From Gibbula magus (taxonomy: Eukaryota; Mollusca; Gastropoda; Trochida; Trochidae), in assembly GCA_936450465.1 (NCBI GenBank), contig OW388293.1:46349040-46413039 (forward strand): a DNA stretch of 64,000 nucleotides, read 5' to 3'. Every line of letters begins with the position of its first letter. The first letter of the stretch is position 1. Below are positions 12,249 through 24,361 of this stretch, piece after piece. Below the pieces are notes generated by a model that was not told the origin of the DNA, searched no databases, and saw only the letters and a list, made by a program, of their open reading frames with translations. The translations under genes were made by a program, and so were the position numbers.

Positions 12249-12895
12249 TTTAAGTAAATAGTTTGACGCGATTCAGACGTTCTCACATCTAAATTGTTGG
12301 ATACAACACGATATAACGACAAATCGTACAGTGAAAACTTTGTTTTAACGAAATCGCACAAACTTCTCCGGCTTCAATTTGCAACTGGGTCTGTGTGACC
12401 TGTCAGAGTGACATGACGAACGAATCTTATGAAGGTCTTCAAATGCAGCTCCATTTCAATCAAGACGAACATATGCATCACACCGATTGTGTTTCTAGAC
12501 ATAAAATCGATTGACACTTTAACTGCAAACTTTATGGTTTGAAAACCATGTGGAAGCTATGTCACTCTTATTTTATTCATAAAAATCTACCGACAAGACT
12601 GAAACGGGCATTCCATTGGCCTATGACCCAAACCGAGGGTCGTGACGTAATTCTCGCGAGATCTGACGCTTTATTACTCAACCCCTATTACCAGTTAGGT
12701 CACCGTCAACCTTTCATCGCGGCAAACAGCAATCCGGAAATGTGCTGAGTGGACAGATTCAGCACAGGGGTATAGACGTGATAATTACCAATGTCAATCC
12801 TCCGAGCCAAACCTGTGTCAGCTCCGCGCTCTTCTACACTGTGTCGCGTGCATTTTGGCACGAATTCACATACTGTACATTAGGTCATGACCCGA
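12249..12895. other. AT-rich DNA without a gene
   Basis: A 69-codon plus-strand frame (12539-12748) has no recognisable domain and no splice context that I can support. Nothing else is seen. Confidence 0.35.
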
Positions 12896-13237
12896 TTTAA
12901 ACCAGTTCATATGTACTGCCTTATGTCCGCGTGAAAAACAATTCATATGCATTTTCTATTGACCGTGTGAAAAACAGTTCACATGCAGTTTCTATTCAGT
13001 GTATAATGTCTTTTTATAAAACAATTCATATGCATTGTCTAATGTCCCTGTGTAAAATAATTCATATGCACTGTCTATTGATATTCTGTAAAACAGTTCA
13101 TATGCACTATCTATTGCCATTCTGTAAAACAATTCATATGCACGTGCACTGTCTATTGACATTCTGTAAAACAGTTCATATGCACTGTCAATTGACATTC
13201 TGTAAAACAATTCATATGCATTATCACATGTTAAATC
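12896..13237 (+). repeat. 36-bp minisatellite, about nine copies
   Basis: The core of each unit is GTAAAACARTTCATATGCAC followed by TGTCTATTGACATTCT. Several inner units are exactly 36 bp; two outer units carry insertions. Because 36 is a multiple of three, both strands stay open for 70-118 codons and give a periodic 12-residue translation. This is a repeat artefact, not a gene. Each unit has one CATATG and one TATGCA box. Confidence 0.9.
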
Positions 13238-13807
13238 AGACCATAATGCATTGTGCCATTGCTCTGCCTAAAACTTATCCGTCCTAAATCAAAACAGACC
13301 ATGTAGAAAGTGGCACGGACACGTCGTGCTTCTAAATGTGTATGTAATGCAAAATAGGCAATGTATATGTCTATTGATAAATACACTGACAACCAATAAC
13401 TCACTGAGTTGCACAGTTGACATTCATTTTCTTGCATATCTGCGTTTATAATAAACTGATTTGGTTTCTTTTTGTCTTGGAAACTTTATCAGTACAGTTC
13501 ATGTTAATTTTCCAAATCGGGCGTAATTCATTTTTAGATGCCAGCTTATATTTCATGTAATTGTAACATGATCTTGTGTTGAACAATGGATATGCATTTC
13601 ATGTTCTTGAGTAGTTGATTTTATGTCATGCAATGAACTGTGTTAGCCATTAATATGTTAAGTGTAGCTAAAGTTCACTGGGCAATGAATAATTAATATA
13701 TATAACTTGTTTGTCCTGTTGTATCATATATTGCATATCGATTTTTATGATAAACCGTATGTCGTAATAAAAAACAACAATCGTCTTTAGATGCCAGTTT
13801 TCCTATA
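13238..13807. other. AT-rich DNA without a gene
   Basis: The phrase TTTAGATGCCAG occurs at about 13533-13545 and again at about 13785-13796, just left of the MITE at 13808. Nothing else is recognised. Confidence 0.35.
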
Positions 13808-13955
13808 AGAACAGGAATATTTTCTGGATAACATCTTCTTTAATGTAAAATAACGTTTCGGAGTGTATACCCACTCCTTCCATCGGATGATATACTCCTA
13901 AAGGCCGTGTATTTTTACACACCAGAAATTGTTAACCAGGAAATCTTCCTGTTCT
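13808..13955. mobile_element. MITE family B, copy 1 (AGAACAGG ends)
   Basis: A 148-bp element with terminal inverted repeats: left AGAACAGGAATATTTTCTGG, right (reverse complement) AGAACAGGAAGATTTCCTGG, both followed by an AACA box. Further in, ACGTTTCGGAGT and ACTCC boxes form the centre. Related copies lie at 43851-44032 and 45729-45841. No transposase is encoded and the superfamily is unknown. Confidence 0.8.
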
Positions 13956-14059
13956 AAAATAAGCCACTTCTAAATGACCTTCAGAGACTTGTTACTTCCT
14001 GTTAATTGTAAAACAGTTAATGCATTTCCATGTCCATAATTCTAGTGAACGGATAGCGC

Positions 14060-14080
14060 ATTATATATATATATATATGC

Positions 14081-14174
<94 letters not shown>

Positions 14175-14206
14175 TTATATATATATGCATTATATATATA
14201 TATATG
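14060..14206. repeat. (AT)n microsatellite with ATGCAT interruptions
   Basis: About 147 bp of alternating AT, broken by four ATGCAT palindromes grouped at the two edges. The whole block is self-complementary and could extrude a long cruciform. Ile-Tyr frames on both strands are artefacts. Confidence 0.95.
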
Positions 14207-14964
14207 CCAAGAGCAGGTTGCCAATAGCAGGTTGCAGTGAAAGCTTTACTTGCATTACAACAATAAATCATTGAAATGTACATTTGACATTTTGTATAAT
14301 GTCATGTGTATTGATGTCATTGAAAATACTAATCGTTGTAATTAAAACAAATATTACTTCAATCATCTACTTTGTTGCAACAGAACTTTAATTCCGACAA
14401 TTACAAACATACTGTTTGTTTTTATTGCTCTCTTTAAATTAGTTACGTATATAAGTGCGATGTCCATTTCTAACCCATGCCTCACAACATGTTTTACCAT
14501 CTTTGTCTAAATTCATACGCTTTGGTGCCGTTTTCAATTTTCAATATTTAAAAAGATTCAAGGACTCCATAACGTTTTGCAAACACGTGTGTTTTCTGCA
14601 TTGTTAATGACTTTTCTCATTGTTTTCCACCACTTGTCCAAATCACGAAGGTGTATCTTTAATTGTAAATGCAGTATCTTTACATAATTCGATGAGTCAT
14701 TGACAGTGTGTGCGGGCACCTGACGGGCTACATCTCCATGCCCCGGGTCTTGCTGTTACTGTATATATAGCTTGCTCACCCTCAGCGTTGGTTTATCACA
14801 CATATAAGATAGATATCAATATTTTAATGAGGTCAGAAGAGGCTAAAAGCTTTCTTTGAATTTACGATGAATCTGCATATTGAAAAAAATGCTTGCAACT
14901 GAACTTTAGGAATAGATCGTCGAAAGATTTGTTTATTTTTTAGATCCTGTCTTTATTTCTTTGA
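14207..14964. other. AT-rich DNA without a gene
   Basis: I see no exon, RNA gene or repeat family here. Confidence 0.35.

Positions 14965-14995
<31 letters not shown>
14965..14995. repeat. (AT)n microsatellite, about 15 units
   Basis: An uninterrupted alternating AT run. Confidence 0.95.
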
Positions 14996-14998
<3 letters not shown>

Positions 14999-15563
14999 AA
15001 AGACAAGTCAATATGTGACAATTATGGCTATCTTACCACTAACAAAGCTTCGAACATCTTGGCCAAGGAAACAATTCTCACCTCAAAAATAATAAAAGCT
15101 TGACTTTAAGTCCACGTGAACTCAACACTCTTATATGGTAACCAACAATTCTAGACTTTCCCCACGTTCAGAACTTATGACTCCTCATTGAAATACAATG
15201 TATTGTGAATTCTATGAAAACGAAATTCAGAAAGTATACACCTAAGCATTTATTAAGCAACACCCATTATTTTACAATTTATTTTTCAAATTTAGTAAAA
15301 GTGTTCTCACAAAATAAGTCACTGGATCTGAGTTGATACTGAAATAGAAATATAACTGAAACAATTAATAAGCAATGTAGTTCAATGCAATTTAATAAAT
15401 CAAGTGATCGCCCAATTATAAATAATATTGACATTATTTGTCAGATTAAATTTGAACAAGGTACACAGAGTAGGGAGAAGTTTGAGATTAGTATATATAG
15501 GTCACATATATATTACACCATGTCAGGTAATTAACATGATCGATTACAACAGGTGTATCAAAT

Positions 15564-16101
15564 ACCTGTAATTACAAGTAATCTCCTCCAGTGAACGTGG
15601 CTTAAGTGTAATATACGTACTTTATATGCTAACTTATGATAACATAACGGTTTCATATTCGAAATGTTTTAATGTTATATAGTTCAATATTAACATTTTT
15701 GAAAATTATATGTTTGCAGGGCATTGAGTGAAAACGGAAAATTTCAAGATGTCTCTACACTGATTGTGAAGTGTGTATTTTACCTGTAATTAAACTAATA
15801 ACCTGAGGGTTACGCGTTTTCAGGTGTATCATTACGTGCTCTTTATGAACTATGTTGTCCTTGACATATATAATTCCGTATTAGAAATTTTGAGAATTTT
15901 ATCTTTGTGGGACAGTGAGTGAAACTTCATACCTGAGATAAACTTTTTAATTATGTTTATACCTGTAATTACAAATAATATCGTCAAGGTTTAAGGTGTG
16001 AAATATACAATCTAAAAAGGCTACTGATTTGTCCTTGACATAATAATTTCTTTTTAAATTTTTTTAGAATCATACTTGTGAAGGATATTCAAAAGTGAAA
16101 C
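15564..16101 (+). repeat. Three diverged tandem units of ~180-220 bp
   Basis: ACCTGTAATTA recurs at 15564, 15782 and 15961. Each unit later shows a block like TGTCCTTGACATAATAATTY (weaker in unit 1), then AATTTTGARAATTWTA, and ends in GTGAGTGAAAC or AAGTGAAAC. The units have drifted far and differ in length through indels. Possible origins are an old segmental tandem duplication or the inside of a long transposon. No coding is seen. Confidence 0.55.
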
Positions 16102-17106
16102 ACAATGGAAAATGACAATGGTACAGTCCTTATTGTGAAGAACAGATACTGTCGTGATAAACACGTCGTGTTTAGATTCTCAATATCTAATTAAGCTGGC
16201 TGTAACTGGCTCTTATTATGTTATTGTTTTGGGGTTTTGGGGAGATTATGGGTGCTATATGTAGTGGCGGACATGTCAACCTTTCCCGCAAGTCATAACT
16301 CTCGTTATTGCAGCTCGCATTGTGAAGTCTCGTACGATTTCTTAAAAAACGTGTTTGAACAGATAATGTTTTAGAATTTTAAAGTTAGAGTAGTTCACTT
16401 CTGAAAATATTATGTAACTTTGTTTCAGTCGTATAAATCACTTCTTGATTGAAATATCCCGTATTTTGTATGTGACGTTTTCTTTTGCACGGGAGTTTTT
16501 AACCCCCAGCACACTGTCCTGTAAATCGGTTAATAGTCACGTAAGAAAATATAGATGTGTTCTAGGTCAATTGACACAAAGAAACGGGGACCGAAAACGG
16601 TACATCGTTCCCCAGCTTTGTACCCCATTTAAGCAGCAACCATAATAGATACATTCCCTGAGTAAGTAGTTAGCTAGGTCACGTGACACTGACCCCCCTC
16701 TCAAGCTACATTCCGCGCATTCATACATGTATCTACATACTTATATCCCTACAAACATACCTACCTCTTTACCATGTGCTGAAAACCTGTTCAAGAACGG
16801 GTCTCTCAAAGTCTAAAGATTTATGTTATTTAATGCATTTCACCACATAACTGTGTAGAATTTACTTAGTTTTAAGTGAAATAAATGATACTGCACCGGA
16901 ATTGGGAAACGGAATGAATACTTTCGACTACATATGGACCTACTGACATACTGAACTACGTGTATATAGGCATGTATACACTGCAGTACAAAAGAAAGTA
17001 CACACCACATGGTTTCGATTAACTCAATATTTTAAAAGAAATGAGATGAATTCGATTATTTCATTTCATTTATTCAGAATTGAAGGTCATGTGACCAAGA
17101 GCATAA
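16102..17106. other. AT-rich DNA without a gene
   Basis: A G-rich spot with two TTTTGGGG units lies at about 16227-16242. No exon is supported. Confidence 0.35.
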
Positions 17107-17326
17107 CAAGGCTCCGTTCCATAACAGCGTGCGCTTATAATCGCTCATCGATTGCTCAATGTAGCGCTCAAGTAGCGCTCATTCTCTCCTGAACGACACG
17201 GTGCAAAACCTCAAAGTTCGCTCGCTTTGCTACGTTGCGCTACATTGAGCAATCGCGTTCAAGAGAGGTTTAAAAGTAATCGCTAATTGAGCGATTACTT
17301 TGAAAACGCTCTTGAACACGACCCTG
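17107..17326 (+). mobile_element. hAT-like MITE (family A, copy 2)
   Basis: The best-preserved copy of the family, 220 bp. It begins CAAGGCTCCGTTCC and ends TTGAACACGACCCTG, so the ends read CARGG inward on both sides. Internal hairpins are built from ATCGCTCA/TGAGCGAT and GCTCAATGTAGCGC/GCGCTACATTGAGC. It lies immediately beside the LINE fragment at 17390-17617. Confidence 0.75.
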
Positions 17327-17389
17327 GTATGACATATAAATGGCATGGTGTTAAGAGGAAATACACAATTAATGGTAATAGAATATTAT

Positions 17390-17617
17390 TCAACGTAGGT
17401 GTTTCTTCAAGAATACACATGTCCCTTTGAGAACATTGATATTGTGTACCTTCAGAAGGGCTTGATATTTGACAACTGAAGGTGGGCTATAGTAATAAGC
17501 TGGAATATATTCAGATCTAGAGTGTTTATATGACGGACATATTAACATTAAGTGGTATTTATCTTCAATTATGTCAGTATTACATTTGTTGCAAATTATT
17601 TCATTATATGGAACCAA
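17390..17617 (-). pseudogene. C-terminal fragment of a LINE reverse-transcriptase ORF2
   Basis: The minus-strand frame reads ...ICNKC...EDKYHLMLICP... with a Cys-x2-Cys-x9-His-x4-Cys zinc knuckle at residues 9-27. It is followed by a Ser-Arg-Tyr-Ile-Pro/Tyr-Tyr stretch and a closing Leu-x-Gly-Thr-Cys-Val-Phe-Leu-Lys-Lys before the stop. This pattern is known at the extreme C-terminus of CR1/Nimb/Jockey-like LINE ORF2 proteins in molluscs and other invertebrates. A stop codon lies two codons upstream of the open stretch, and no polymerase core is recognisable further up. It is therefore a short 5'-truncated, inactive copy. The start shown is only the beginning of the open frame. Confidence 0.6.
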
Positions 17618-18395
17618 TGATTATGATACGATAACAATGACACGTGTCTGAAGCAGTTTGAATAACTTAATTGGTGTTTGGTTAATGTTTAGTTAAAATA
17701 TCTTTGTTTAATGTAGAAAGGTGTAAGAAATGAAACACCAACATGACCCGTACCATGTTTATGATGTTGTAAATGTGTGAATGCAGAATGAGACACATTC
17801 ATTAACTGTGCCGATTAACAGTTGTGTTTTATCCAAATACTTTTGGAAGAATTTATATATTTAAAATTTCATTTTAAAATTTGTTTCATTAAGTCACGTA
17901 GAAGTATTCTTTGAGTGATAACTAAACTATTCAGTGTTAGTGGACGATGTCGAAAACTTCATCTTTGTAATTGAAAACCACACATATGATAAAACCAACT
18001 GAGGTGGGTACTTTTTTTTGTACTTAAGCTATGTTAATATTGTTTGCGATACATCTTTTTATCAGCATAAATCATAATCTTATCGCTAACCTCTAATGAA
18101 AGTACATGTTTTCTTAAATGAATCTGAATTTATTATTTTATGAATTGAAATGTCACAAATAGAACATTAGGCTCTGTAGCTCATTGGGACTTAAGCCCTA
18201 TACCAATACACAATTGAGCTAGTGATTATTGAGAAGAGGTCGACAATGAGAATATTTTACGAACAGACAAACGGAGAGACGGAAGCCGGACATCGTGTTA
18301 TGGCATAAACCAATCCCGCCTTTCCGATTTGATGAAACAGAGATGAACGCGGTTAAATTCAGACGTATCTATATGTACATCTTGCAATATGCTAT
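17618..18395. other. AT-rich DNA without a gene
   Basis: Upstream (minus sense) sequence of the LINE fragment probably lies in the first part, but it is too decayed to recognise. GGCTCTGTAGCTCAT at 18171-18185 recurs inverted at about 57787-57801 and may be the edge of a dispersed repeat. Confidence 0.35.
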
Positions 18396-18552
18396 GCTTA
18401 CATTCAGACCCTGAAAAAAGGATTTATTCTTGAAAAAAATCACCATTTTATTAAATATTAAAAATTAGAATATGAGAAATGGGATTTACTGATACCAGAG
18501 GCTCCTTTTCAATGCTTTATGTATCAAGATTACTTTTCAGAATATGTTTTGA
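18396..18552 (-). mobile_element. MITE family K, diverged copy
   Basis: This stretch matches the reverse complement of 38561-38723 along its length: CTTACATTCAGACCCTGAAA, then TTTATTCTTG, ATCACCATTTTATTAAATAT, GAGAAATGGG, AGGCTCCTTTTCAATG and CTTTTCAGAATATGTTTT. The length (157 bp) is close to the 163 bp of the intact copy. The terminal inverted repeats have decayed. Confidence 0.65.
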
Positions 18553-20644
18553 AGTCCTCCAAATAAGCAACACTGCACTAACTTCGAGTTGATCGACTGA
18601 CAAGCAAACGATGCTATCAAAAGTTGACGTGAATCGCTTAAATTATGCGTATCGTATATTGAAGTTTCTTTAATACAAATGATGCTTCATTAATACAACT
18701 CGGTTAAACGTAATTTGAAGAATAACTAGACTGTGTGAATTATTCAAAATGTTCATTAACGACCTCGAGAACACATCCCTTTAACATATTTAAGGTAATG
18801 ATTCCCCAATTAAAGGAATTTAGTATTTATTGAAACAGAGCATACTATAAAACTGTCGAGACATTAATGTCAGTTTTAAACCACATTATAGGTCTATAAA
18901 AAGTACGTATCATGTAAGATAATGCGGCAGTTTTTGTTACTTGAAAAAACATCACATGTCCAACTTGTTTTGGTCACGTTGCTTGAAATCTAGGGGCCTT
19001 GATATAAATGTTTTTACCAAAACATTTTAACGCTTGTCATTAGAGATTTAAGAGCGTTTCAAAAAGGGTGTATCGTATTAAGCGCACAGACAACCGGCAT
19101 ATTCCGAGGTAATGTTTGACACACAAAGTACCCCACAGGAACGTGTTATTGCGAAGCTGAGTTGACCTATGACCCAGCATATATTAACCGAGATGAACAC
19201 GATTATTCTTGGCATCAGCTGACGAAATACACAGTAAGTAAAAACCGAGCCAGCTGACAGAAAACACGTGCGCTGGTATACACATAACAGACAGCGAGCG
19301 TCACTACTGACATGCACGTGTAACTCATGCATGGCGACATGTACATTTCCACGCTGATGTACATTACAGTGGTACATTTCCACGTGCAGCACGGGCATCA
19401 TTGCAAGGAAATGGAATGTAGACTGGTGTATCCGAAAATAACGTGTTTCACGAAGCGTATACGTGTTTACACTATTGTTAACCCAATATTCTGTTTACTT
19501 TCCACTTTACTTGAACAAATTATATATGTATATACAGGTTACGTCCTTAATTGAAGTTTTTGAATATACATCTGCACTTCTCTAAAATATACAACATCAA
19601 CATGAAAATAATGCATTACGCAGTAAATGCTTGGCTGACAGATGTATGCGTGCATCTGTACTGGAGAAATGTTGACAAACAAGCTTTGGGAATGAAGCAT
19701 TGTTTATTTTCTGAAATACAGTTATAAGGCGTTTGAACTAATTTCAAAACATTTGAACTGTTGGAGAAAAACAGCATTGTGACTTTTTATTAAGATGGAA
19801 TCTGCGAACAATCGAACTATATTAACTATATATACATACTGCAAAGAATTCAATCAAACTTATATTAAATGATCGCGGGGATATTCACATAAACTTGATG
19901 TACTTTTAACTCAACTGTAGTATCATTCTCTGCCCACAAGGGTTCAGATTTCAGATCCGAAATCTGAAGGGAATGAATATCTACATGCTAGTTTCTCGAC
20001 AGGGGAGTTTGGCAGACGGTCCAAAATCTGCACAATCTAAATTCTTTCGTCTTGAATCCATTATCAAATAGTGAGTTCAAAATTTGCAATATTAAGATTC
20101 ATTATAGATTCAAATCACGAACTTTTCCGATGAAGCTAAATGACATGTAATGGCTTTGTAAGAATATACGTATTTTGAATGAGAACTAAATACACACAGA
20201 CATGGACGGTAATACATAATGCACACCAACAGTGACTCGTATGGATATATTCATGAATTTATGCATATGCTGATAGCAGGTTAAAATCTCAAACACGGAA
20301 ACATATTTCATCGGGAAGCTGTGGAATATGTCAATGTTTGAAATGCATCTACAGTAAATCATATTTGGTGTATGACCAAACCTTGGTTGATCTGCAAATT
20401 GAATACTAATATATATCAAATCCCAGACAGAACGTATATGTATTTTACATATTTTCATGTTTACTTTTCCGTGTGTTTTCGAAGAGACTTGGTATAACGT
20501 CTTTACTGCAATTCTGAAAACATAAAAACATTGACTTTGAAAAGAACGATACCAAAGACAAATTTATAATTTCTGTTCTATACTCCCTTTCTTGGATCTC
20601 CCAAATACACTTGACTCGTTGTTTAACATGAATAAAACAAACTT
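18553..20644. other. AT-rich DNA without a gene
   Basis: No supported gene is seen. A minus-strand frame of 107 codons (19078-19401) and a plus-strand frame of 75 codons (19327-19554) overlap in a stretch where TGTACATT and TTTCCACG boxes repeat. I regard both as chance. Confidence 0.4.
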
Positions 20645-20781
20645 GAACTCGATATCGTCATTAAATGTAGGTAAACCGTAGGTAAAAATATATGTTCTAG
20701 ATATACATATAGACTATAAGTATATAGGGTGCATATTTTTATCTACATTTACCTACAGTTTAAATACGATATAAAGGTTCT
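20645..20781. mobile_element. MITE family D, copy 1 (ATCGATATCG-type palindrome)
   Basis: A 137-bp element whose ends are inverted: left GAACTCGATATCGTCATTAA, right (reverse complement) GAACCTTTATATCGTATTTA. Both run into AATGTAGGTAAA and AAAAATAT boxes, giving arms of about 50 bp. A second copy of nearly equal length lies at 27436-27570. Nothing is encoded. Confidence 0.75.
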
Positions 20782-22426
20782 CATGCTAAATTATAATCAA
20801 AATTGCTCATGTTAGCCTACGATAGTTTATATATACAGTGGGGTATCCCGTCTACTAGATATCCTAGTATACTACACTACAAATGTACAGAAAAATATTT
20901 TAATACAATAAATATTGAAAAGAAACCTCAACAAAATTGAGATTTCAGATTGATTCTGCAATATCTAGACTTGCTTTCAGGAGTGAAATACTTCATATAT
21001 TTGCGAGTGAAAATAATGGCTCAACGACTATGAGAGAGACTAGACGGATCTGAACCAGTCTCTGCACAATGTCTGCAGTTGGCGAGGAAGAGACTGCACC
21101 GCTCAGCATATTACCTATTAGTGAGTTGTCTGGCTTCCCACTCCGGGGAAATAAAATGCTTATGTAGCAAGGCTAGGTTTATATGCCAAAGTAGTCCAAT
21201 ATGATAATGGAGAACCAGTTTTATCTAGTGTATCGTCTTCGGTAGGGATTATTTAAGCATCGTCACGAAATATGTCACGGATAACGACAAACATCAACGA
21301 AAGAACTCTCTGTAAAAGAATTGTGGGAATGTGTTTTCTTTATGTAGGTTCTATTTGTTTACATCTTCTAAGGTTCCCTGAGAGGATATCGTAAGTTGAA
21401 GAATTGTTCCAGAACCCTTTCTGAGTGAACAACAAGAACAACAACAGAAACATAAAGCAAACAAACAAACAAACAAACACACAGAACAAATACGACAACA
21501 AAACATTGCAAAAAGCTTAATTTGTAAGTTTAATTTACTTAATACTTAATGCGGAAGGGTGAGGGTTTGGTGAGATGGCATTTATTCTCATGTTATATAA
21601 CTTCAGAAAAAGAAACGCAAAAGGAATTAAAAACAATTTATATAGAGAATGAATGTAAAACGTTACAAGCTCTAAGGATGTGATGTTAAAAGTGTTGAAT
21701 CACTGATTGATGTCCAATAAATTTGTTTGAGAGATTTTCCTGTTCTGCACGTACAACATGAACACAATCCTATAAAAGTGACAGATTCGTTTCATCTATG
21801 ACGTTGTGTTCTAAATGCTGCAACGACGGGTCGCCAGCCTATGGTTGAACGATGATTTTAGCGTATTTTCATTAACTTCATGATTTCGGTAACAAACAGA
21901 ATATTATATTCGTGTCTTGTCATATTATATTTACGACACTCGGGCCTGAATATCGGTAGACATGTAGACACTCATATAATATCCTCTATATATTTAGACA
22001 CGGATGTGTTACTGAAACATTGAATACTTCTATTGAAATCCCGAATTGCATCGTCAATATAACACATGCTTCATAAATACTTTAAATACATAATGCTGTA
22101 ACTATTGACATTAAGCCCTTATGTCCGATTCTAAGACTAATTAAATCTGTATAGGTGTACATAAACTATACATACGTGAACCTCGACTTAGTCAGGTTTG
22201 TTATGTCATACACGCAGGTGACTTGTGATATCCGAATTGTTTCATATGCCATTTCAAGAATTCGTGTTTTTGTTTAGGGTAAAGGTAAAGGTATACCCCT
22301 AATGTGTGTTATATGACTGTTATGAAACGAAGGTGATATTATTTTTTTTATTGATACTCGAGGGAGAATGGGGTTATACACCTTTTCGTGTTTCGTAAAA
22401 CACACACTTTTGTGTAATAATATGTC
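20782..22426. other. AT-rich DNA without a gene; short (CAAA)n at about 21457-21479
   Basis: The only repeat noticed is about five CAAA units within a wider A/C-rich patch (about 21428-21505). No exon is supported. Confidence 0.4.
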
Positions 22427-22891
22427 AGCCCACCAACACACCATCCCACTATCCATTCATTTCACCAGCCCAACTAGCCCACCGTCTCACCATCCCACCA
22501 TTAAACCAGCCCATCAGCCCACCATTCCACCAGCCCAACTAGCCCAACCAGCCAAGCATCCTAGCAATCCTAAAATCAACCAACAAATCAACCCATCATC
22601 CCACCAACTCACTAACCCACCAACCCACCAACCCACCATCCCATCATCTCACAATATCACAATATCACAAACTCACAATTCAACCAACTCACTAACCCAC
22701 CAACCCACCATCCCATCAACTCACAATATCACAATATCACAATCTCACAATCTCACCATCCCACCAACCAACTAACCGACCAACTCACAATCTCACCTAG
22801 CCACCAAGCCACCAAGCCACCAACCCAAAATCCCACAATTCCACCGGCCCACCGGCCCACCGGCCCACCGGCCCACCGACCCACCAGCCCT
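22427..22891 (+). repeat. CCCACCA-type degenerate minisatellite
   Basis: Short CCCACCA, CCCAACC and TCACAATA units are strung together irregularly. At about 22842-22880 lies a clean block of about five 9-bp units CCCACCGGC. The plus strand has almost no G until that block, so the minus strand is G-rich (GGTGGGTTGGTGGG) and could form G-quadruplexes. The 135-codon Pro/Thr/His/Ser-rich frame at 22368-22775 is translation of the repeat and not a credible gene. Confidence 0.9.
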
Positions 22892-24023
22892 ACCAGAACA
22901 TTGTATCCTCTTCAAAGACCATATGATATATTTCAGTGTATCTACGCAAACGTTAAGTATGAGCTTATCAAAGTAAATAATCCACCTCAACCTACTTACC
23001 TGTCTGTTTGCTTATATCTATAAGCTCTTACAGGGTCGTATATTTCCTCTAATGCTAACATTTGCCAGAACTCTTGATATACACCCTGGGACATCAGACG
23101 CAATCGTTATATATAGAGACACTGTGTATCTCATTCTCAAAATATATTACCTACCCTTACACTTAGAAGTACCTGTGTTTATACACACACCTGTCAATGG
23201 TAAGAGTGGTAAAGTATATCTTTAACCTGCAAACATGTAAAACAAAACATGAGTTTAAAAAACATTTTCTGATGCTTTCAGACGGTGTGAAGCATGCTTG
23301 AGAAAAGGAAATATTGGGTTATCTAATATATACAAGACACACTAAGTTTGGTATTGAAGAGGTGAACATTTAATTTACCATCGTTTACCATGTTTATCAA
23401 TTTAATACTACACTATACGGCAAAAGAAACGTCACCATACACAATATAATATTTCAATAACAATATAATAAATAATAAATTCAATCCATGAGTTATAAAC
23501 ATGAAACAACGATAAATTATGTCTTCAAAAGCCATTTAAACTATATTTGAAATTTCAAAACATTATATTCCTTTTCTGAGAAACACACGTTGAAAGAAAT
23601 CCTTAAATTGTCGTTTTTCTTACCTAGACGAGATAGGAGAGTCAAAAATGGCTTTTTATTAATTGAATTTCTATATTTTATTATTTTTTGAATTTAAGAA
23701 AGCTCAAACATTCCGGTCAAAAATCATTTTGAAAAAGCAATTTCAACACCCTAAGTTTACTTGCACAAACATCGATTTGAAAGTATTAAATTCGGATTAA
23801 TGACATTACGAAAACCCCTTTGCAGATAGTGTCCCTTTAAACACATTCAACATCGATTTTCTCCGGCAGCAGTATTTTTAGTACATGTGTACATGGAAGG
23901 CATCTGAAGGTGACCTACAAGAAATTGGTCACATTTAGGGTTCCAACTAGATTTATATCTAACACTCGCATGTAATTCGTACATTATACCATATGACGAC
24001 ATTTTATTATATTATTCTCATAT
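22892..24023. other. AT-rich DNA without a gene
   Basis: AGTGTCCCTTTAAAC at about 23828-23842 resembles a right end of a TTAA-type element. No matching left end was found upstream. Confidence 0.4.
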
Positions 24024-24361
24024 CAAAGGGGCAATAGCACGTTTTTTCGCTTTAAATACGCCCATGAAATGTATTTGAAGTAGTAAAACACCCTTCTCTC
24101 TTCGGAAAATCAAGTTGAAAATGAGTATACTTGGTTTGGTAAAGCCATGGGAATCGTTTTTGTAATTCGAAATAATAAAACGTGTTCACATAAAAATGGC
24201 CGCCATGCAATTTTTGTTTTATACGCAACACTGTTATTACCACTACGGATAATTGGTGTGTGTAATAAGATCTGAAGTTAATATAAATGACATAAACTAT
24301 CAATTTAAATGGGAAATTTGAAAAAATAAAATTTGCAAAAAGCGTGCTACTGCCCCTTTAA
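24024..24361. mobile_element. TTAA-type MITE, family E, copy 1
   Basis: A 338-bp element. Left end CAAAGGGGCAATAGCACGTT; right end (reverse complement) TTAAAGGGGCAGTAGCACGC. The pairing continues with a TTTTTYGC box and an AAATTT/TTTAAAT stretch. The right flank keeps TTAA; the left is TCAA, probably mutated. Shorter relatives start at 40717 and 63918. An 83-codon minus-strand frame inside is not transposase-like. Confidence 0.8.

Noticed and set aside
14017..14283. Ile/Tyr/His open frames on both strands
   Set aside because: They are translations of the (AT)n microsatellite and have no independent coding signal.
16225..16245. TTTTGGGGTTTTGGGG, identical to a ciliate telomere repeat
   Set aside because: Only two units in unique DNA; no further telomeric repeat or chromosome-end signature.
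22368..22775. 135-codon Pro/Thr/Ser/His-rich frame resembling a mucin-like protein
   Set aside because: It follows the CCCACCA repeat exactly, has irregular units, no signal peptide and no splice context.
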